Translations under genes and position numbers: made by a program
The notes under the pieces: generated by a model
Database searches by the model: none
Told to the model about the DNA's origin: nothing
Seen by the model: only the letters and a program-made list of their open reading frames with translations
In this document: positions 34,078 through 43,224 of the stretch, piece by piece
Layout: each line of letters begins with the position of its first letter
Position numbering within the stretch: position 1 is the first letter of the stretch
Assembly (NCBI RefSeq): GCF_003576315.1
Contig: NZ_QWFZ01000003.1
Coordinates: 806,001-870,000, forward strand
Length of the DNA: 64,000 bases
Reading direction: 5' to 3'
DNA from: Henriciella mobilis
Lineage (GTDB): Bacteria; Pseudomonadota; Alphaproteobacteria; Caulobacterales; Hyphomonadaceae

Positions 34078-35553
34078 ATGCGTTGGACCGTCCTCAGCGC
34101 GCTTGTCGGCGTGCTTGCCTTTCCCTCAATAGCGACTGCACAGGAAGGCGGCGAGACCGAGATCATGCAGAAGGCGCTGGCCGCCGGTTACAAGGCGCTG
34201 TTCACCTGCTCGGCGACTTTTACCGCTGACCAGTCCCGTGCCGAGATCGACTTCAACGAGCTCGACGGAATCTATACCGACTACCGTGAGCCGATGCGGA
34301 CCGTGTCCGAGGCCAAGATCAATGATCGCCAGCGCAGCGTCGCGGTGCGCTACAAGAAGGGCGAACCGCCGCGTATCGCCGTCTGGCGCTCCGGGTTTGG
34401 CTGCTCCCTGTTGCCGATTGGTGCTGACCCCTCGGCGTCCGACTGGCTGCCGCGCTTTTCCGGAGAAGTATCGCGCCTGCAACGGGATGTTTCCACGGCC
34501 ATTGGCTCGGACGTGAAGCTGATCGATACGTCCTTCTACCAGCAGCGTACCGAGCCGTCGGTCAGTTTCGCTTTCGACGGCCAGACCTATGGCCGAGGCA
34601 CGCGCACCAGTGCGGTTGTCATTGTCAAGGACGGTCAGCTCGTTGCGGAACGCTATGCGCGCGGCATCGACGCGACCACGCCGCAGCGGACCTGGTCGGT
34701 CGCGAAGTCACTCACGGCAACCATCATCGGCGCGGCCCTCGAGCAGGGCATCATGGATCTGGACTATCCAGCGCTCGTGAAAGCCTGGACAGCCGGGGGC
34801 GATCCGCGCCGCGAGATCACGCTGCGCGACGTACTTCAGATGGCCAGCGGCCTGGATTCCGGGGTGACAGGCAGCCGGACCGACCGGACCTATTTCGGCG
34901 GTGCGCGCGTCATTGATACTGCGCTCGTCAACCCGCTCGAAATAACGCCGGGCGAGCGGTTCAAATACGCCAACTACGATACGCTGGCAGCCATGCGCGG
35001 CCTGCGCGAGGCGATGGATGACGACCAGCGCTACTGGCGCTTTCCCTATACCGACCTGCTGTGGAAGATCGGCGCGCTCAACACGACGCTTGAGACCGAT
35101 TGGGGCGGTGATTTTGTTTCTTCCAGCCAGGTCTGGATGACGGCCCGCGACATGGCCCGCCTCGGACAGCTCTACCTGCAGGACGGGGTGTGGGCGGGCG
35201 AGCGCATCCTGAAGGAAGGCTGGGTCGATTTCGTCTCCAGCCCGGGCCCGGCACAACCGGACAGGACCGATCCGGACTCGCTTGGCTACGGCGGCAGTTT
35301 CTGGCTGCTAGACCGGTTCGACGGCATTCCCAGCGATACATATGCCGGGATCGGCAATCGCGGCCAGTACATGGTGATCGTCCCGTCGCATGGGCTTGTC
35401 ATTGTCCGCCGCGGCTTCGACACGGCCGATGGCGGGCGCTTCGACATCGTCGCTTTCACTCGCGATGTCATTGCCGGCATCGACCAGGGCCAGACCGACA
35501 TGCTCGACGCGCAGATGCAGGCTTCCCAAGCCGAAGCCGAGTATAACGACTAG
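34078..35553 (+). CDS. Serine hydrolase, beta-lactamase class C / esterase family, exported
   Basis: The 491-residue protein has a signal peptide (MRWTVLSALVGVLAFPSIATA, then QEGG; cleavage near residue 21). The active-site Ser207-x-x-Lys210 occurs in RTWSVAKSL, and a YxN motif in RFKYANYDT. The family (EstB, D-aminopeptidase, class C lactamase) includes peptidases and esterases, so antibiotic hydrolysis is not implied. About 180 residues before the SxxK motif form an unrecognised extra N-terminal domain. The gene is convergent with the following hypothetical gene (4-base overlap). Confidence 0.85.
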   Translation: MRWTVLSALVGVLAFPSIATAQEGGETEIMQKALAAGYKALFTCSATFTADQSRAEIDFNELDGIYTDYREPMRTVSEAKINDRQRSVAVRYKKGEPPRIAVWRSGFGCSLLPIGADPSASDWLPRFSGEVSRLQRDVSTAIGSDVKLIDTSFYQQRTEPSVSFAFDGQTYGRGTRTSAVVIVKDGQLVAERYARGIDATTPQRTWSVAKSLTATIIGAALEQGIMDLDYPALVKAWTAGGDPRREITLRDVLQMASGLDSGVTGSRTDRTYFGGARVIDTALVNPLEITPGERFKYANYDTLAAMRGLREAMDDDQRYWRFPYTDLLWKIGALNTTLETDWGGDFVSSSQVWMTARDMARLGQLYLQDGVWAGERILKEGWVDFVSSPGPAQPDRTDPDSLGYGGSFWLLDRFDGIPSDTYAGIGNRGQYMVIVPSHGLVIVRRGFDTADGGRFDIVAFTRDVIAGIDQGQTDMLDAQMQASQAEAEYND

Positions 35554-36227
35554 GGCATCGTGACCGGGTCGAGCAGTTTCGTGATCCGCTGGGTCACGCT
35601 CTGGCTGAAGGCCTGCATCATGGCAGAGCCGGACACGTCCATCTGCATGGCTTCGAGATAGGTGCGCCCGTCCGGCGCCCGCACGCAGGTCGCGTCGAGC
35701 TGGAACGAATTGATCTTTGCGATCATGGCCGGCTTGAACGGTTTGGGCAGGGACATGCTGAAGGACAGAACCTGCCCATCCGCCTTGCTGAGCGTGGCAC
35801 TGGCTTTGACCTTCTTGAGGATCTTGCGCTCCATGTCGTCCGACTCTTCGTCTGGCACAGGCGTAAAGGCGAACTGGACCGTGTCGTCGGTTTCCTCCAC
35901 CCGGCGGGCGGTTGCAGGAATCTGCGCAGCGAGGTCATCGCAGAAAATATCGCCGGTCACCTCGGAATCGATGGATGTCATCGTATCGCGAAAGTCGTCG
36001 TCCCATTCGCTTTCGTCGGGGGTGTAGATCGTGATCCGCTGGCCTTCAGGCTGGCTTGGATCGACTTTGCCGGTCGCATGCATCTCGCCGTCGGAATACT
36101 CCATCTCATAGGCGTAGAGCGGGCCGGCCGCCCCCGTCGATGCGTGCGCCTGTTCGATCAGCGGGTCGGCCGCGGCAGGAAAGGCGAACAGGACGGCGAT
36201 GGATGCGAGCAGGACCTGGTGGTGCAT
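35550..36227 (-). CDS. Exported hypothetical protein
   Basis: The 225-residue protein starts MHHQVLLASIAVLFAFPAAA with a cleavable signal peptide (cut after AAA, residue 20). A GGGAGA site lies just upstream of this ATG, which favours it over the Met at 36263. No known domain. The mature protein has a beta-rich, charged pattern with a Cys near residue 95 (IFCDDLAAQIP) and another near 190 (LDATCVRAPDGR), perhaps a disulfide. Function unknown. Overlaps the convergent serine hydrolase by four bases. Confidence 0.7.
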   Translation of the reverse strand: MHHQVLLASIAVLFAFPAAADPLIEQAHASTGAAGPLYAYEMEYSDGEMHATGKVDPSQPEGQRITIYTPDESEWDDDFRDTMTSIDSEVTGDIFCDDLAAQIPATARRVEETDDTVQFAFTPVPDEESDDMERKILKKVKASATLSKADGQVLSFSMSLPKPFKPAMIAKINSFQLDATCVRAPDGRTYLEAMQMDVSGSAMMQAFSQSVTQRITKLLDPVTMP

Positions 36228-36325
36228 GGCTGTCTCCCGATCTGGAGACGCTATAAAAGCCAAGCCAGGCTGAAAGTCATGTGAACAAGATGCAGGAATT
36301 GGTCCGAGGCGCTATCTAGGTAGAT

Positions 36326-38899
36326 ATGCCCGACCAGCCGCCCCCCAGCTTGTTGCCCGAAGTCTTCTCCGACTGGTTCGCCGGGCGGGGCTGGACGCCG
36401 CGTGCCCATCAGCTTGCCCTGACAGAAACAGCCCTCGCCGGTGACAGCGCGCTGCTGATCGCGCCGACGGGTGGCGGCAAGACGCTGGCGGGCTTTCTCG
36501 CCAGCCTGATCGAGTTGAACGATGCCGGTGGCAAAGCAGCCCTGAGCCCGGTCCATCGCGCAGGCGCAGCCGGAGCGGGTGGCCAGAACCAGAAGCGCCC
36601 GGCGCTCCACACGCTCTACATTTCACCGCTCAAGGCCCTCGCCACCGATGTTGAGCGCAATCTCAACACGCCGGTCGCTGAGATGGGGCTCGGTATCCGC
36701 ATCGAGACCCGCACAGGCGACACGCCGCAATCCAAACGCCAGCGCCAGCGCGCCAATCCGCCGGATATCCTGCTGACCACGCCGGAGCAGCTCGCGCTGT
36801 TCATTGCCTCCGACCACGCCGCGGAATTCTTCTCCGACCTCAAATGCGTGATCATCGACGAGATTCACGCGATTGCAGCGTCGAAGCGGGGTGACCTCCT
36901 GTCGCTGGGCCTCGCAACGCTGGCCGAATGGGCGCCCGCCTGCCGGTTCATCGGACTGTCGGCGACGGTGCGCGATCCGGGCCTGCTGGCCGAATGGCTG
37001 CCGACGCGGGAGGACCGCGAAACGCGCCTGATCCGCGCCGAGGGAGGGGTCAATGCGGATATCGGCATCATGGTCTCGCGCGAGCGCATTCCCTGGTCGG
37101 GCCATTCGGGGCGCTTTGCGGTTCCCGAAGTCTATGAGGCGATCAAGGCGAGCCAGATGACGCTGGTCTTTGTCAACACGCGCAGCCAGGCCGAAATGCT
37201 GTTCCAGGAGCTGTGGCGGGTTAATGAGGATGCCCTGCCGATTGCGCTGCATCATGGCTCGCTCGCCCGCGAGCAGCGCCGGAAGGTCGAAGCCGCCATG
37301 GCGAAGGGCGTGCTGAAGGGCGTCGTCTGCACCTCGACGCTCGACCTTGGCATTGACTGGGGCGGGGTCGACCTTGTGATCCAGATGGGCGCGCCGAAGG
37401 GGGCGGCCCGGCTGATCCAGCGGATCGGGCGCGCCAATCACCGCATGGATGAGGCGAGCCGGGCCTTGCTGGTGCCGACCAACCGGTTCGAAGTGCTGGA
37501 ATGCCGGGCGGCCGAAGCGGCGGTCGAGGCAGGCGAAATTGACGGCGAGCCGATGCGCACCGGCGCGCTCGATGTCCTCGCGCAGCACATCATGGGCCGG
37601 GCGTGCGGGGAAGGCTTCGAACTTGAGGCCCTGTACGATGAGATCCGCCGCGCTGCGCCCTATGCCGGTCTTGACTGGGAGACCTATGAGCGGGTTGTCG
37701 ACCTCGTCGCGACGGGCGGCTACGCGCTCACCACCTATGACCGCTTCCACCGTATCGTGAAACGCGACGGCGTCTGGCGCGTCCGCACGGCACGCGATGC
37801 CCAGCAGCATCGAATGAATGTCGGCGCGATCGTCGAGGCGCAGCTGCTGAACGTCCGCATCGCCAGTTTCGTTGGAAAGAAGGGCGAAGCGAGCGGTGGG
37901 CAAGAGACGAGGTCTGTGCGCGGTGAACAGAGAGCGATCCGGGCCGGCCGCAAGCTTGGCGAGATCGAGGAGTATTTCATCTCGACGCTGACGCCGGGCG
38001 ACACATTCCTGTTCGCCGGAGAGATCCTCCGCTTCCTTGGCGTCTCGGAGCTCGACGTGCTCGTCACCCGCGCCAAGGCCGACAAGCCGGCAATCCCGTC
38101 CTACAATGGTGGCAAGTTCCCACTGACGACCTTCCTGGCGGACCGTGTGCGCCACATGATCCACGACCCGGCCCAATGGAGCGGCCTGCCGGACCAGGTG
38201 CGCGAATGGATCGAGATCCAGAAGGAAAAGTCCGAGATCCCGCCGCCGGACCATCTCCTCGTGGAGACCTTTCCGCGGGCCAATCGCCACTATCTCGTCA
38301 CCTATCCCTTCGAGGGGCGGCTGGCGCACCAGACGCTTGGCATGCTGCTGACCCGGCGGCTGGAGCGCGCCGGCGCAAAGCCGCTCGGCTTTGTAGCATC
38401 CGAATATGCCATGGCGGTCTGGGCCATGGACGATATGTCAGGTGTCGACATGGACGGCCTGTTTCATCCGGACATGCTCGGCGACGATCTTGAAGCCTGG
38501 CTTGATGAGAGCCCGCTGATGAAGCGGACCTTTGCCCAGTGCGCGCAGATTTCAGGCATGATCGCGCGGCGCCTGCCGGGCAAGGAGAAGACCGGCCGGC
38601 AGGTCACCTTCTCGACCGACCTCATCTATGATGTCCTGCGCTCACACGAACCCGACCACATCCTGCTGCAGGCGGCGCGTCAGGATGCGGCGACCGGCCT
38701 GCTCGACATTCGCAGGCTGTCGGACATGCTTGTGCGTATTCGCGGCAAGATCGATCACCGCGCGCTGGAGCGGATCAGCCCGTTCGCAGTGCCTGTCATG
38801 CTCGAAATCGGCAAGGAGCCGGTCAATTCCGAAAGCGCCGCCGAGGCGATCATGGAAGAAGCCGAGTCAGCGCTGATCCGCGATGCGATGCAGCGCTGA
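36326..38899 (+). CDS. Ligase-associated DNA damage response DEXH box helicase (Lhr family)
   Basis: The 857-residue helicase has Walker A TGGGKT (48-53 region, APTGGGKTLAG), DEIH (178-181) in VIIDEIHAI, motif III SATV, FVNTRSQAEML, and QRIGRANHRMDEASRALL for motif VI. After the helicase core comes the Lhr winged-helix and extra domain of the family. This branch lies beside ATP-dependent ligase, exonuclease and the PdeM nuclease in many genomes. PdeM is not visible in this window. ATG 36326 is 8 bases after a weak AGGTAG. Confidence 0.95.
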   Translation: MPDQPPPSLLPEVFSDWFAGRGWTPRAHQLALTETALAGDSALLIAPTGGGKTLAGFLASLIELNDAGGKAALSPVHRAGAAGAGGQNQKRPALHTLYISPLKALATDVERNLNTPVAEMGLGIRIETRTGDTPQSKRQRQRANPPDILLTTPEQLALFIASDHAAEFFSDLKCVIIDEIHAIAASKRGDLLSLGLATLAEWAPACRFIGLSATVRDPGLLAEWLPTREDRETRLIRAEGGVNADIGIMVSRERIPWSGHSGRFAVPEVYEAIKASQMTLVFVNTRSQAEMLFQELWRVNEDALPIALHHGSLAREQRRKVEAAMAKGVLKGVVCTSTLDLGIDWGGVDLVIQMGAPKGAARLIQRIGRANHRMDEASRALLVPTNRFEVLECRAAEAAVEAGEIDGEPMRTGALDVLAQHIMGRACGEGFELEALYDEIRRAAPYAGLDWETYERVVDLVATGGYALTTYDRFHRIVKRDGVWRVRTARDAQQHRMNVGAIVEAQLLNVRIASFVGKKGEASGGQETRSVRGEQRAIRAGRKLGEIEEYFISTLTPGDTFLFAGEILRFLGVSELDVLVTRAKADKPAIPSYNGGKFPLTTFLADRVRHMIHDPAQWSGLPDQVREWIEIQKEKSEIPPPDHLLVETFPRANRHYLVTYPFEGRLAHQTLGMLLTRRLERAGAKPLGFVASEYAMAVWAMDDMSGVDMDGLFHPDMLGDDLEAWLDESPLMKRTFAQCAQISGMIARRLPGKEKTGRQVTFSTDLIYDVLRSHEPDHILLQAARQDAATGLLDIRRLSDMLVRIRGKIDHRALERISPFAVPVMLEIGKEPVNSESAAEAIMEEAESALIRDAMQR

Positions 38900-38909
38900 G
38901 CGGGACTTC

Positions 38910-40295
38910 CTACATCTGCATCGTCCAGCCCTCGACGCCCATAGCTGCCTGACGGACCGCTTCCGAGAGCGTCGGGTGCGCGTGGGAAGTGCGGGCGACA
39001 TCCTCTGAGGCGGCGCCGAATTCCATGGCGACACAGATCTCGTGGATCATCTCGCCGACACCGACGCCGACCATGTGCGCGCCGAGGATCTGGTCTGTCT
39101 TCGCATCTGCGAGGATTTTCACGAAGCCCAGCGTCTCGTGGTTCGTGCGCGCGCGGGAATTGGCCTGGAAGGGGAACTTGCCCTTCTTGTACTCGATCCC
39201 GGCGTCCTTGAGTTGCTCTTCCGTCTTGCCGACCCAGGCGATCTCCGGATTGGTATAAACAACGGACGGAACAAGGTTGTAGTCGACATGGCCCGCCTTG
39301 CCGGCGATCAGTTCAGCAACCGCCGCGCCATCATCTTCGGCCTTGTGCGCCAGCATCGGACCGTGGATGCAGTCGCCGACCGCCCAGACGCCATCGGCGG
39401 CCTTGAAGTGATCGGTTTCGACGAAGCCGCGCTTGTCCAGTTTTGCGCCAACCTTTTCCAGGCCGAGACCTTCAGTATAGGGGCGCCGGCCGACTGCCAC
39501 GATCACGGCGTCGGCTTCAAGCACTTCCTCGTCGCCGCCCTTGGCAGGCTCCATGAAGAGCTTCAGTTTGGACTTCAGTTTTTCCACGCCCGTGACCTTC
39601 TGGCCGAGGCGGAAGTCGAGCCCCTGCTTCTTGAAGATGCGCTGGGCTTCCTTGGCGACCTCATTGTCCGCGCCTGGCATGATCCGGTCGAGATATTCGA
39701 CCACGGTCACGTCGGAACCAAGCCGCGACCAGACCGAACCGAGCTCAAGCCCGATGACGCCAGCGCCGATCAGGATCAGCTTCTTCGGCACTTCTTTCAG
39801 CGCGATGGCGCCGGTATTGGTGACAACGCGTTCCTCGTCGATCTCGATATTGGGCAGGGTGGATGGTTCGGACCCGGTTGCGATGACGATGTTCTTCGTT
39901 TCCAGCGTCTTGCCGTCGACCTCGACCTTGCCCTGGCCGGTGATCTTGCCGAAGCCCTTGATGTAATCGACCTTGTTTTTCTTCATCAGGAATTCGACGC
40001 CCTGCGTGAGGCCTTTCACGGCCTCGTCCTTCTGTGACATCATCTGCTTCAGATCGAGCTCGACCTTGCCGGTCTTGATGCCGAGGCCGGCAAAGCTGTG
40101 ATTGGCTTCGTCAAAGAGTTCCGAGGCGTGCAGCAGCGCCTTTGACGGGATACAGCCAACATTCAGGCAGGTGCCACCCAGCACGCCGCGTTTCTCGATG
40201 ATGGCCGTCTTCAGGCCCAACTGTCCGGCGCGGATCGCGCAGTTATAGCCGCCGGGGCCGCCTCCGATGATGACGACGTCATAGGTGTCTGACAT
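38910..40295 (-). CDS. lpdA: Dihydrolipoyl dehydrogenase
   Basis: The 461-residue flavoprotein is the E3 subunit shared by 2-oxo acid dehydrogenase complexes. FAD motif IIGGGPGGYNCAI (9-21), redox-active disulfide GTCLNVGCIPSK (Cys43, Cys48), NAD site IGAGVIGLELGSVW, and the C-terminal HAHPTLSEA with the catalytic His. The other complex genes (E1, E2) are not adjacent. It is convergent with the helicase. It is preceded by an inverted repeat (40345-40368) that might regulate it. Confidence 0.96.
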   Translation of the reverse strand: MSDTYDVVIIGGGPGGYNCAIRAGQLGLKTAIIEKRGVLGGTCLNVGCIPSKALLHASELFDEANHSFAGLGIKTGKVELDLKQMMSQKDEAVKGLTQGVEFLMKKNKVDYIKGFGKITGQGKVEVDGKTLETKNIVIATGSEPSTLPNIEIDEERVVTNTGAIALKEVPKKLILIGAGVIGLELGSVWSRLGSDVTVVEYLDRIMPGADNEVAKEAQRIFKKQGLDFRLGQKVTGVEKLKSKLKLFMEPAKGGDEEVLEADAVIVAVGRRPYTEGLGLEKVGAKLDKRGFVETDHFKAADGVWAVGDCIHGPMLAHKAEDDGAAVAELIAGKAGHVDYNLVPSVVYTNPEIAWVGKTEEQLKDAGIEYKKGKFPFQANSRARTNHETLGFVKILADAKTDQILGAHMVGVGVGEMIHEICVAMEFGAASEDVARTSHAHPTLSEAVRQAAMGVEGWTMQM

Positions 40296-40344
40296 GGAAA
40301 TTCCGCCTCAAAAGGTCAGTGCTGTGAATCGACCGCGAACCTAA

Positions 40345-40368
40345 GCATTGACGCAACGAAATCAATGC
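40345..40368. promoter_or_regulatory. Inverted repeat upstream of lpdA
   Basis: GCATTGA (40345-40351) - 10 bases - TCAATGC (40362-40368). Perfect symmetry; 50 bases before the lpdA start and 11 bases past the stop of the upstream small membrane gene. It could be an operator or a weak terminator. Confidence 0.35.
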
Positions 40369-40378
40369 GGCGAAGGCG

Positions 40379-40744
40379 TCATTTGCGCGATCGAAAAACC
40401 AGTACGCCGGAAATCACCAGAAGGAAGGGTGCGAGCACGGCCTCATCGGACCAGAGAGACGCATCGGCGCCCGATCCGACCATTGCCCCCGTCATGACCG
40501 CGAAGATCACCGCACCGGCCGAAAAAAGCCAGGCGCCGCCACGAACGGCCAGGATCGCCAGCAATCCGCCAAGGATCATCAGCAGGGTGGACGTGAGCCG
40601 CAGCAGGGCCACAGGCGGGTTGAGCAGCTCCGTCATCAGGTCGCTGCCGCGCGATATCTGCATCTGGATAGGCTGCACGGTCTCCCAGAGCATCCATGCG
40701 GCCACGATGATCCCGGCCAGTCCGGCCAGTCGCCTTATCGGCAT
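40379..40744 (-). CDS. Small integral membrane protein, paralogue of the next gene
   Basis: The 121-residue protein starts at MPIRRLAGLAGI. GGGAGG sits upstream of this ATG; the GTG at 40750 would put the site too close. About three to four membrane segments. It shares a pattern with the 137-residue protein at 40825-41238: GGAWL, a hydrophobic block, SLW-x-D, then an Arg-rich end (GGAWLFSAGAVIFAVMTGAM and ASLWSDEAV here). No family recognised; the gap between the two is 80 bases. Confidence 0.65.
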   Translation of the reverse strand: MPIRRLAGLAGIIVAAWMLWETVQPIQMQISRGSDLMTELLNPPVALLRLTSTLLMILGGLLAILAVRGGAWLFSAGAVIFAVMTGAMVGSGADASLWSDEAVLAPFLLVISGVLVFRSRK

Positions 40745-40824
40745 GCCCACCTCCCGTCGGGACTTGTTAAGTCCAGCTATCCAACGGTGAATTGGGCCTT
40801 ATTGCAAGCGCGGCAAGGCTTGGC

Positions 40825-41238
40825 TTAGCGGGCTTCAACCGCGTCGTAGGTCTCACTCGGCTCGCTATCTTCCTCCCGGCGCAACACAACGAGCGCGAGG
40901 AAGAGCGTGGTCAGGATCGACAGGTAAATATAGTTGTCGCGCCACAGCGATACGTCATGACGGCCCTGGATCAGGCCGATCGTGACGGTTGCGAACATGA
41001 AGGTCGACAGGCCTGCCAGCCAGGCGCCGCCCTTGCGCTCGGTGAGCGCGGCAAGACCAGCCAGAAAGGCGGCAACAGCCGACATCAGGCGCATCATTAC
41101 CTGCGGCTCGAAAAGGACACCGGGGAAGCTCACGCCGAAGGTTGCATGGATGAAGTGTGCGAGACCCACGCCAACTTGCCACATGAACCACGTTCCCAGT
41201 AGGCCTAGGCAGAAACCACAGAACTGGCGGAATCTCAT
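40825..41238 (-). CDS. Small integral membrane protein, paralogue of the preceding gene
   Basis: The 137-residue protein starts MRFRQFCGFCLGLLGTW and has about four membrane segments. Its end aligns with the 121-residue protein: KGGAWLAGLSTFMFATV then DVSLWRDNYIY, then a charged tail ending SEPSETYDAVEAR. The N-terminal parts are less alike. Function unknown. The gene is probably co-transcribed with the upstream membrane gene (stop at 41355, 116 bases before this start). Confidence 0.65.
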   Translation of the reverse strand: MRFRQFCGFCLGLLGTWFMWQVGVGLAHFIHATFGVSFPGVLFEPQVMMRLMSAVAAFLAGLAALTERKGGAWLAGLSTFMFATVTIGLIQGRHDVSLWRDNYIYLSILTTLFLALVVLRREEDSEPSETYDAVEAR

Positions 41239-41354
41239 GATGGCGACACTCCCCGTTTAAGGCGGACAAACCTGATTTTACGGCAATGCCATCAACAGTT
41301 CATGAACAAGATGTAACGGATTGATTGAGTCTGGCGGCTCGCCCGGACGTCTTG

Positions 41355-41996
41355 CTAACGCCCCTTCCGGGCGCGCATGCGCCGGCCTTCGGCGGCAAAA
41401 TGAGCGCGCTGGCGGGCGATGGCTGCGGGAACCGGGCGCCGGCGGCGGGGCTTCGGCTCAGCGGGTTCAGGATTGGCTTTCGGTTCAGTCCGGGCCATGA
41501 GCGCTTCGAACTGTTCCTGGCTCAGCACCACCTGTCCATCTTCCTCGTCCGCCGCAATGGCAGCCGGGCGGACCTTGCGCAGGCGCAGGTGGAGCACGGC
41601 GAGGCCCAGCAGCAAGATGATCACCGAACCGCCCGCGACCATGCCTTCAGGACCACTGGGGTCTCGCCACCAGCCTTGTTCGAAATCGACGAGATAGTAG
41701 ATCGGCAGCGACGCCACCATGGCCATGCCATACCAGATGATCGAGCCGGGCCGGCGGCTGGCGACCGACACCGCGGCCGCATAGTAGCAGAGCGATGCCA
41801 GGAAGTATGGCGCGCCGTAAACGATGCCGAGTTCGCGCCAGTTGATATTATCAAGGCCAAGCGCGGGGTCGGGATGGATGAACATCGTCACGAACATCAT
41901 GATGCTCGGCCAGCGGATGGCCGAAAGCGCGCCAAACGCAAACACGATGGCGAGAGCAGCAATCATCAGGGCAATGAGCCGTCGGGACATGTCCAT
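41355..41996 (-). CDS. Integral membrane protein with basic C-terminal tail
   Basis: The 213-residue protein has about four membrane segments (MDMSRRLIALMIAALAIVF...) followed by a soluble tail that ends in Arg/Lys-rich blocks (KPRRRRPVP, RMRARKGR) after a short acidic part. Family not recognised. The basic tail could bind nucleic acid, acidic lipid or a partner. It heads a row of three membrane genes on the minus strand. A 26-base palindrome (42037-42062) lies upstream. Confidence 0.6.
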   Translation of the reverse strand: MDMSRRLIALMIAALAIVFAFGALSAIRWPSIMMFVTMFIHPDPALGLDNINWRELGIVYGAPYFLASLCYYAAAVSVASRRPGSIIWYGMAMVASLPIYYLVDFEQGWWRDPSGPEGMVAGGSVIILLLGLAVLHLRLRKVRPAAIAADEEDGQVVLSQEQFEALMARTEPKANPEPAEPKPRRRRPVPAAIARQRAHFAAEGRRMRARKGR

Positions 41997-42036
41997 ATCC
42001 CTACACTCATTGCAATTGACGCCGCATGAATGGTTA

Positions 42037-42062
42037 CTTTCAGATTGCGTTCAGTCTGAAAG
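42037..42062. promoter_or_regulatory. Palindromic operator-like sequence
   Basis: CTTTCAGA (42037-42044) - 10 bases - TCTGAAAG (42055-42062), in the divergent spacer between the membrane gene at 41996 and DUF3429 at 42128. The symmetry and length fit a dimeric regulator. The spacer 41997-42127 holds no other gene. Confidence 0.4.
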
Positions 42063-42127
42063 CTTGTGTTTACATTTGCGTGATGGCGGCATGAAATCTG
42101 GACGAAGCGATCCATATCCGGGCTGAG

Positions 42128-42592
42128 ATGAGCAACGATATTCTGACTTTCCGGCGTGCCGCCACGGTCCTGACCCTGGCCGGAGCCCTGCCCTTCATTG
42201 GCCTTGTCGCAGCGATGGCTGCGCTTGAGCCACCGACCAATCTGACCGCCAGTTTCTGGCTGATGGTCTATGCCACCGTCATCCTCAGCTTTCTCGGCGG
42301 CATACGCTGGGGGCTGGCCTTGTCAAACCCCGAAGCGGGATGGACGCCGCTTGCTATTTCGATCCTGCCCGCATTGGCCGGGTGGGTGATCGTGCCTTAT
42401 GCGATCCTGATACAGCAGGTGCCAAGTCCGGCCTGGTTCCTGGCCTACGCCGTCTTCTTTGCGCTGCACCTCGCCTGGGACTGGCTGTCGGGGTCGGTCC
42501 CCAGCTGGTTCAAGACGCTCCGGGTGACGGTCAGCGTAATCGTCATCGCGAGCCTGGTCGGGGCGTGGGGCATTCGCCAGTTCATGGCGTAA
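42128..42592 (+). CDS. DUF3429 membrane protein
   Basis: The 154-residue protein has four to five membrane segments. FLGGIRWGLALSNPEAGWTP (about residues 56-75) and WDWLSGSVPSWFKTLR are typical for the DUF3429 family. Function unknown. GAT codon follows the start (MSNDILTFRRAA). It is convergent with dsbB, 20 bases apart, and divergent from a membrane gene across the 42037-42062 palindrome. Confidence 0.85.
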   Translation: MSNDILTFRRAATVLTLAGALPFIGLVAAMAALEPPTNLTASFWLMVYATVILSFLGGIRWGLALSNPEAGWTPLAISILPALAGWVIVPYAILIQQVPSPAWFLAYAVFFALHLAWDWLSGSVPSWFKTLRVTVSVIVIASLVGAWGIRQFMA

Positions 42593-42612
42593 GCTAAGAA
42601 GGCCGGGGTGGT

Positions 42613-43134
42613 TCAGGCGGTTTCGCGCGGCAGTGCGGTTGTGGCGGCGATGAAGCTGACCACGGTCAGGCCGAGTGATACCAGCGCGTTCCAGCCGGCC
42701 ATGGAGAGGCCCAGCATCGTCCACGGGGCATCCTCGCAGGAGGCGGTTGCAGTGCGCTCATCGATACCGCCAAGGTCGATATTGATGACGTCCACAGCTT
42801 CAGCACCGCAACCGGTCGGCGCGGGCCAGAAGTCCCACTCAACCCCGGCATGGAAAACGGCAACGACCGCACCGGTCAGGAAGACCAGGGCCAGCATCAC
42901 GTTGAACGCAACCAGAAAACGCCGGTTCTGACGGATGTTCCAGAGAACGAGCCCGGTGACAGCCATCGCGATCGCGGCCCAGTAGACTTCGCGCTGACGC
43001 AGGCAGAGCTGGCATGGCAGCAGGTAGGCAAAGCGCTCGAAGGCATGGGCAGCAGCCAGCATGGCCGCCGAGATCAGCAGCGCCATGAGTGGCCATCGCC
43101 ATGTTCGCAGGACAGGAGAAAGCGCCGCAGTCAT
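42613..43134 (-). CDS. dsbB: Disulfide bond formation protein B
   Basis: The 173-residue inner membrane protein has four helices. It has the first Cys pair CQLC (Cys41, Cys44) in YLLPCQLCLRQREVYW, and a second periplasmic pair represented by TGCGAE and ASCEDAPW. It re-oxidises DsbA and passes electrons to quinone. The substrate DsbA is not in the window. Family length is normal. GACAGGAG lies too far upstream to be sure of the ribosome binding site. Confidence 0.92.
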   Translation of the reverse strand: MTAALSPVLRTWRWPLMALLISAAMLAAAHAFERFAYLLPCQLCLRQREVYWAAIAMAVTGLVLWNIRQNRRFLVAFNVMLALVFLTGAVVAVFHAGVEWDFWPAPTGCGAEAVDVINIDLGGIDERTATASCEDAPWTMLGLSMAGWNALVSLGLTVVSFIAATTALPRETA

Positions 43135-43224
43135 ATTGCCTCAGACATCCGTGACAGGTTCACGCGACCGGGAAAATGACGACTGAGGGGAAAGCGCGCA
43201 ATGCGGCGATGGAGCGCGCCTACA

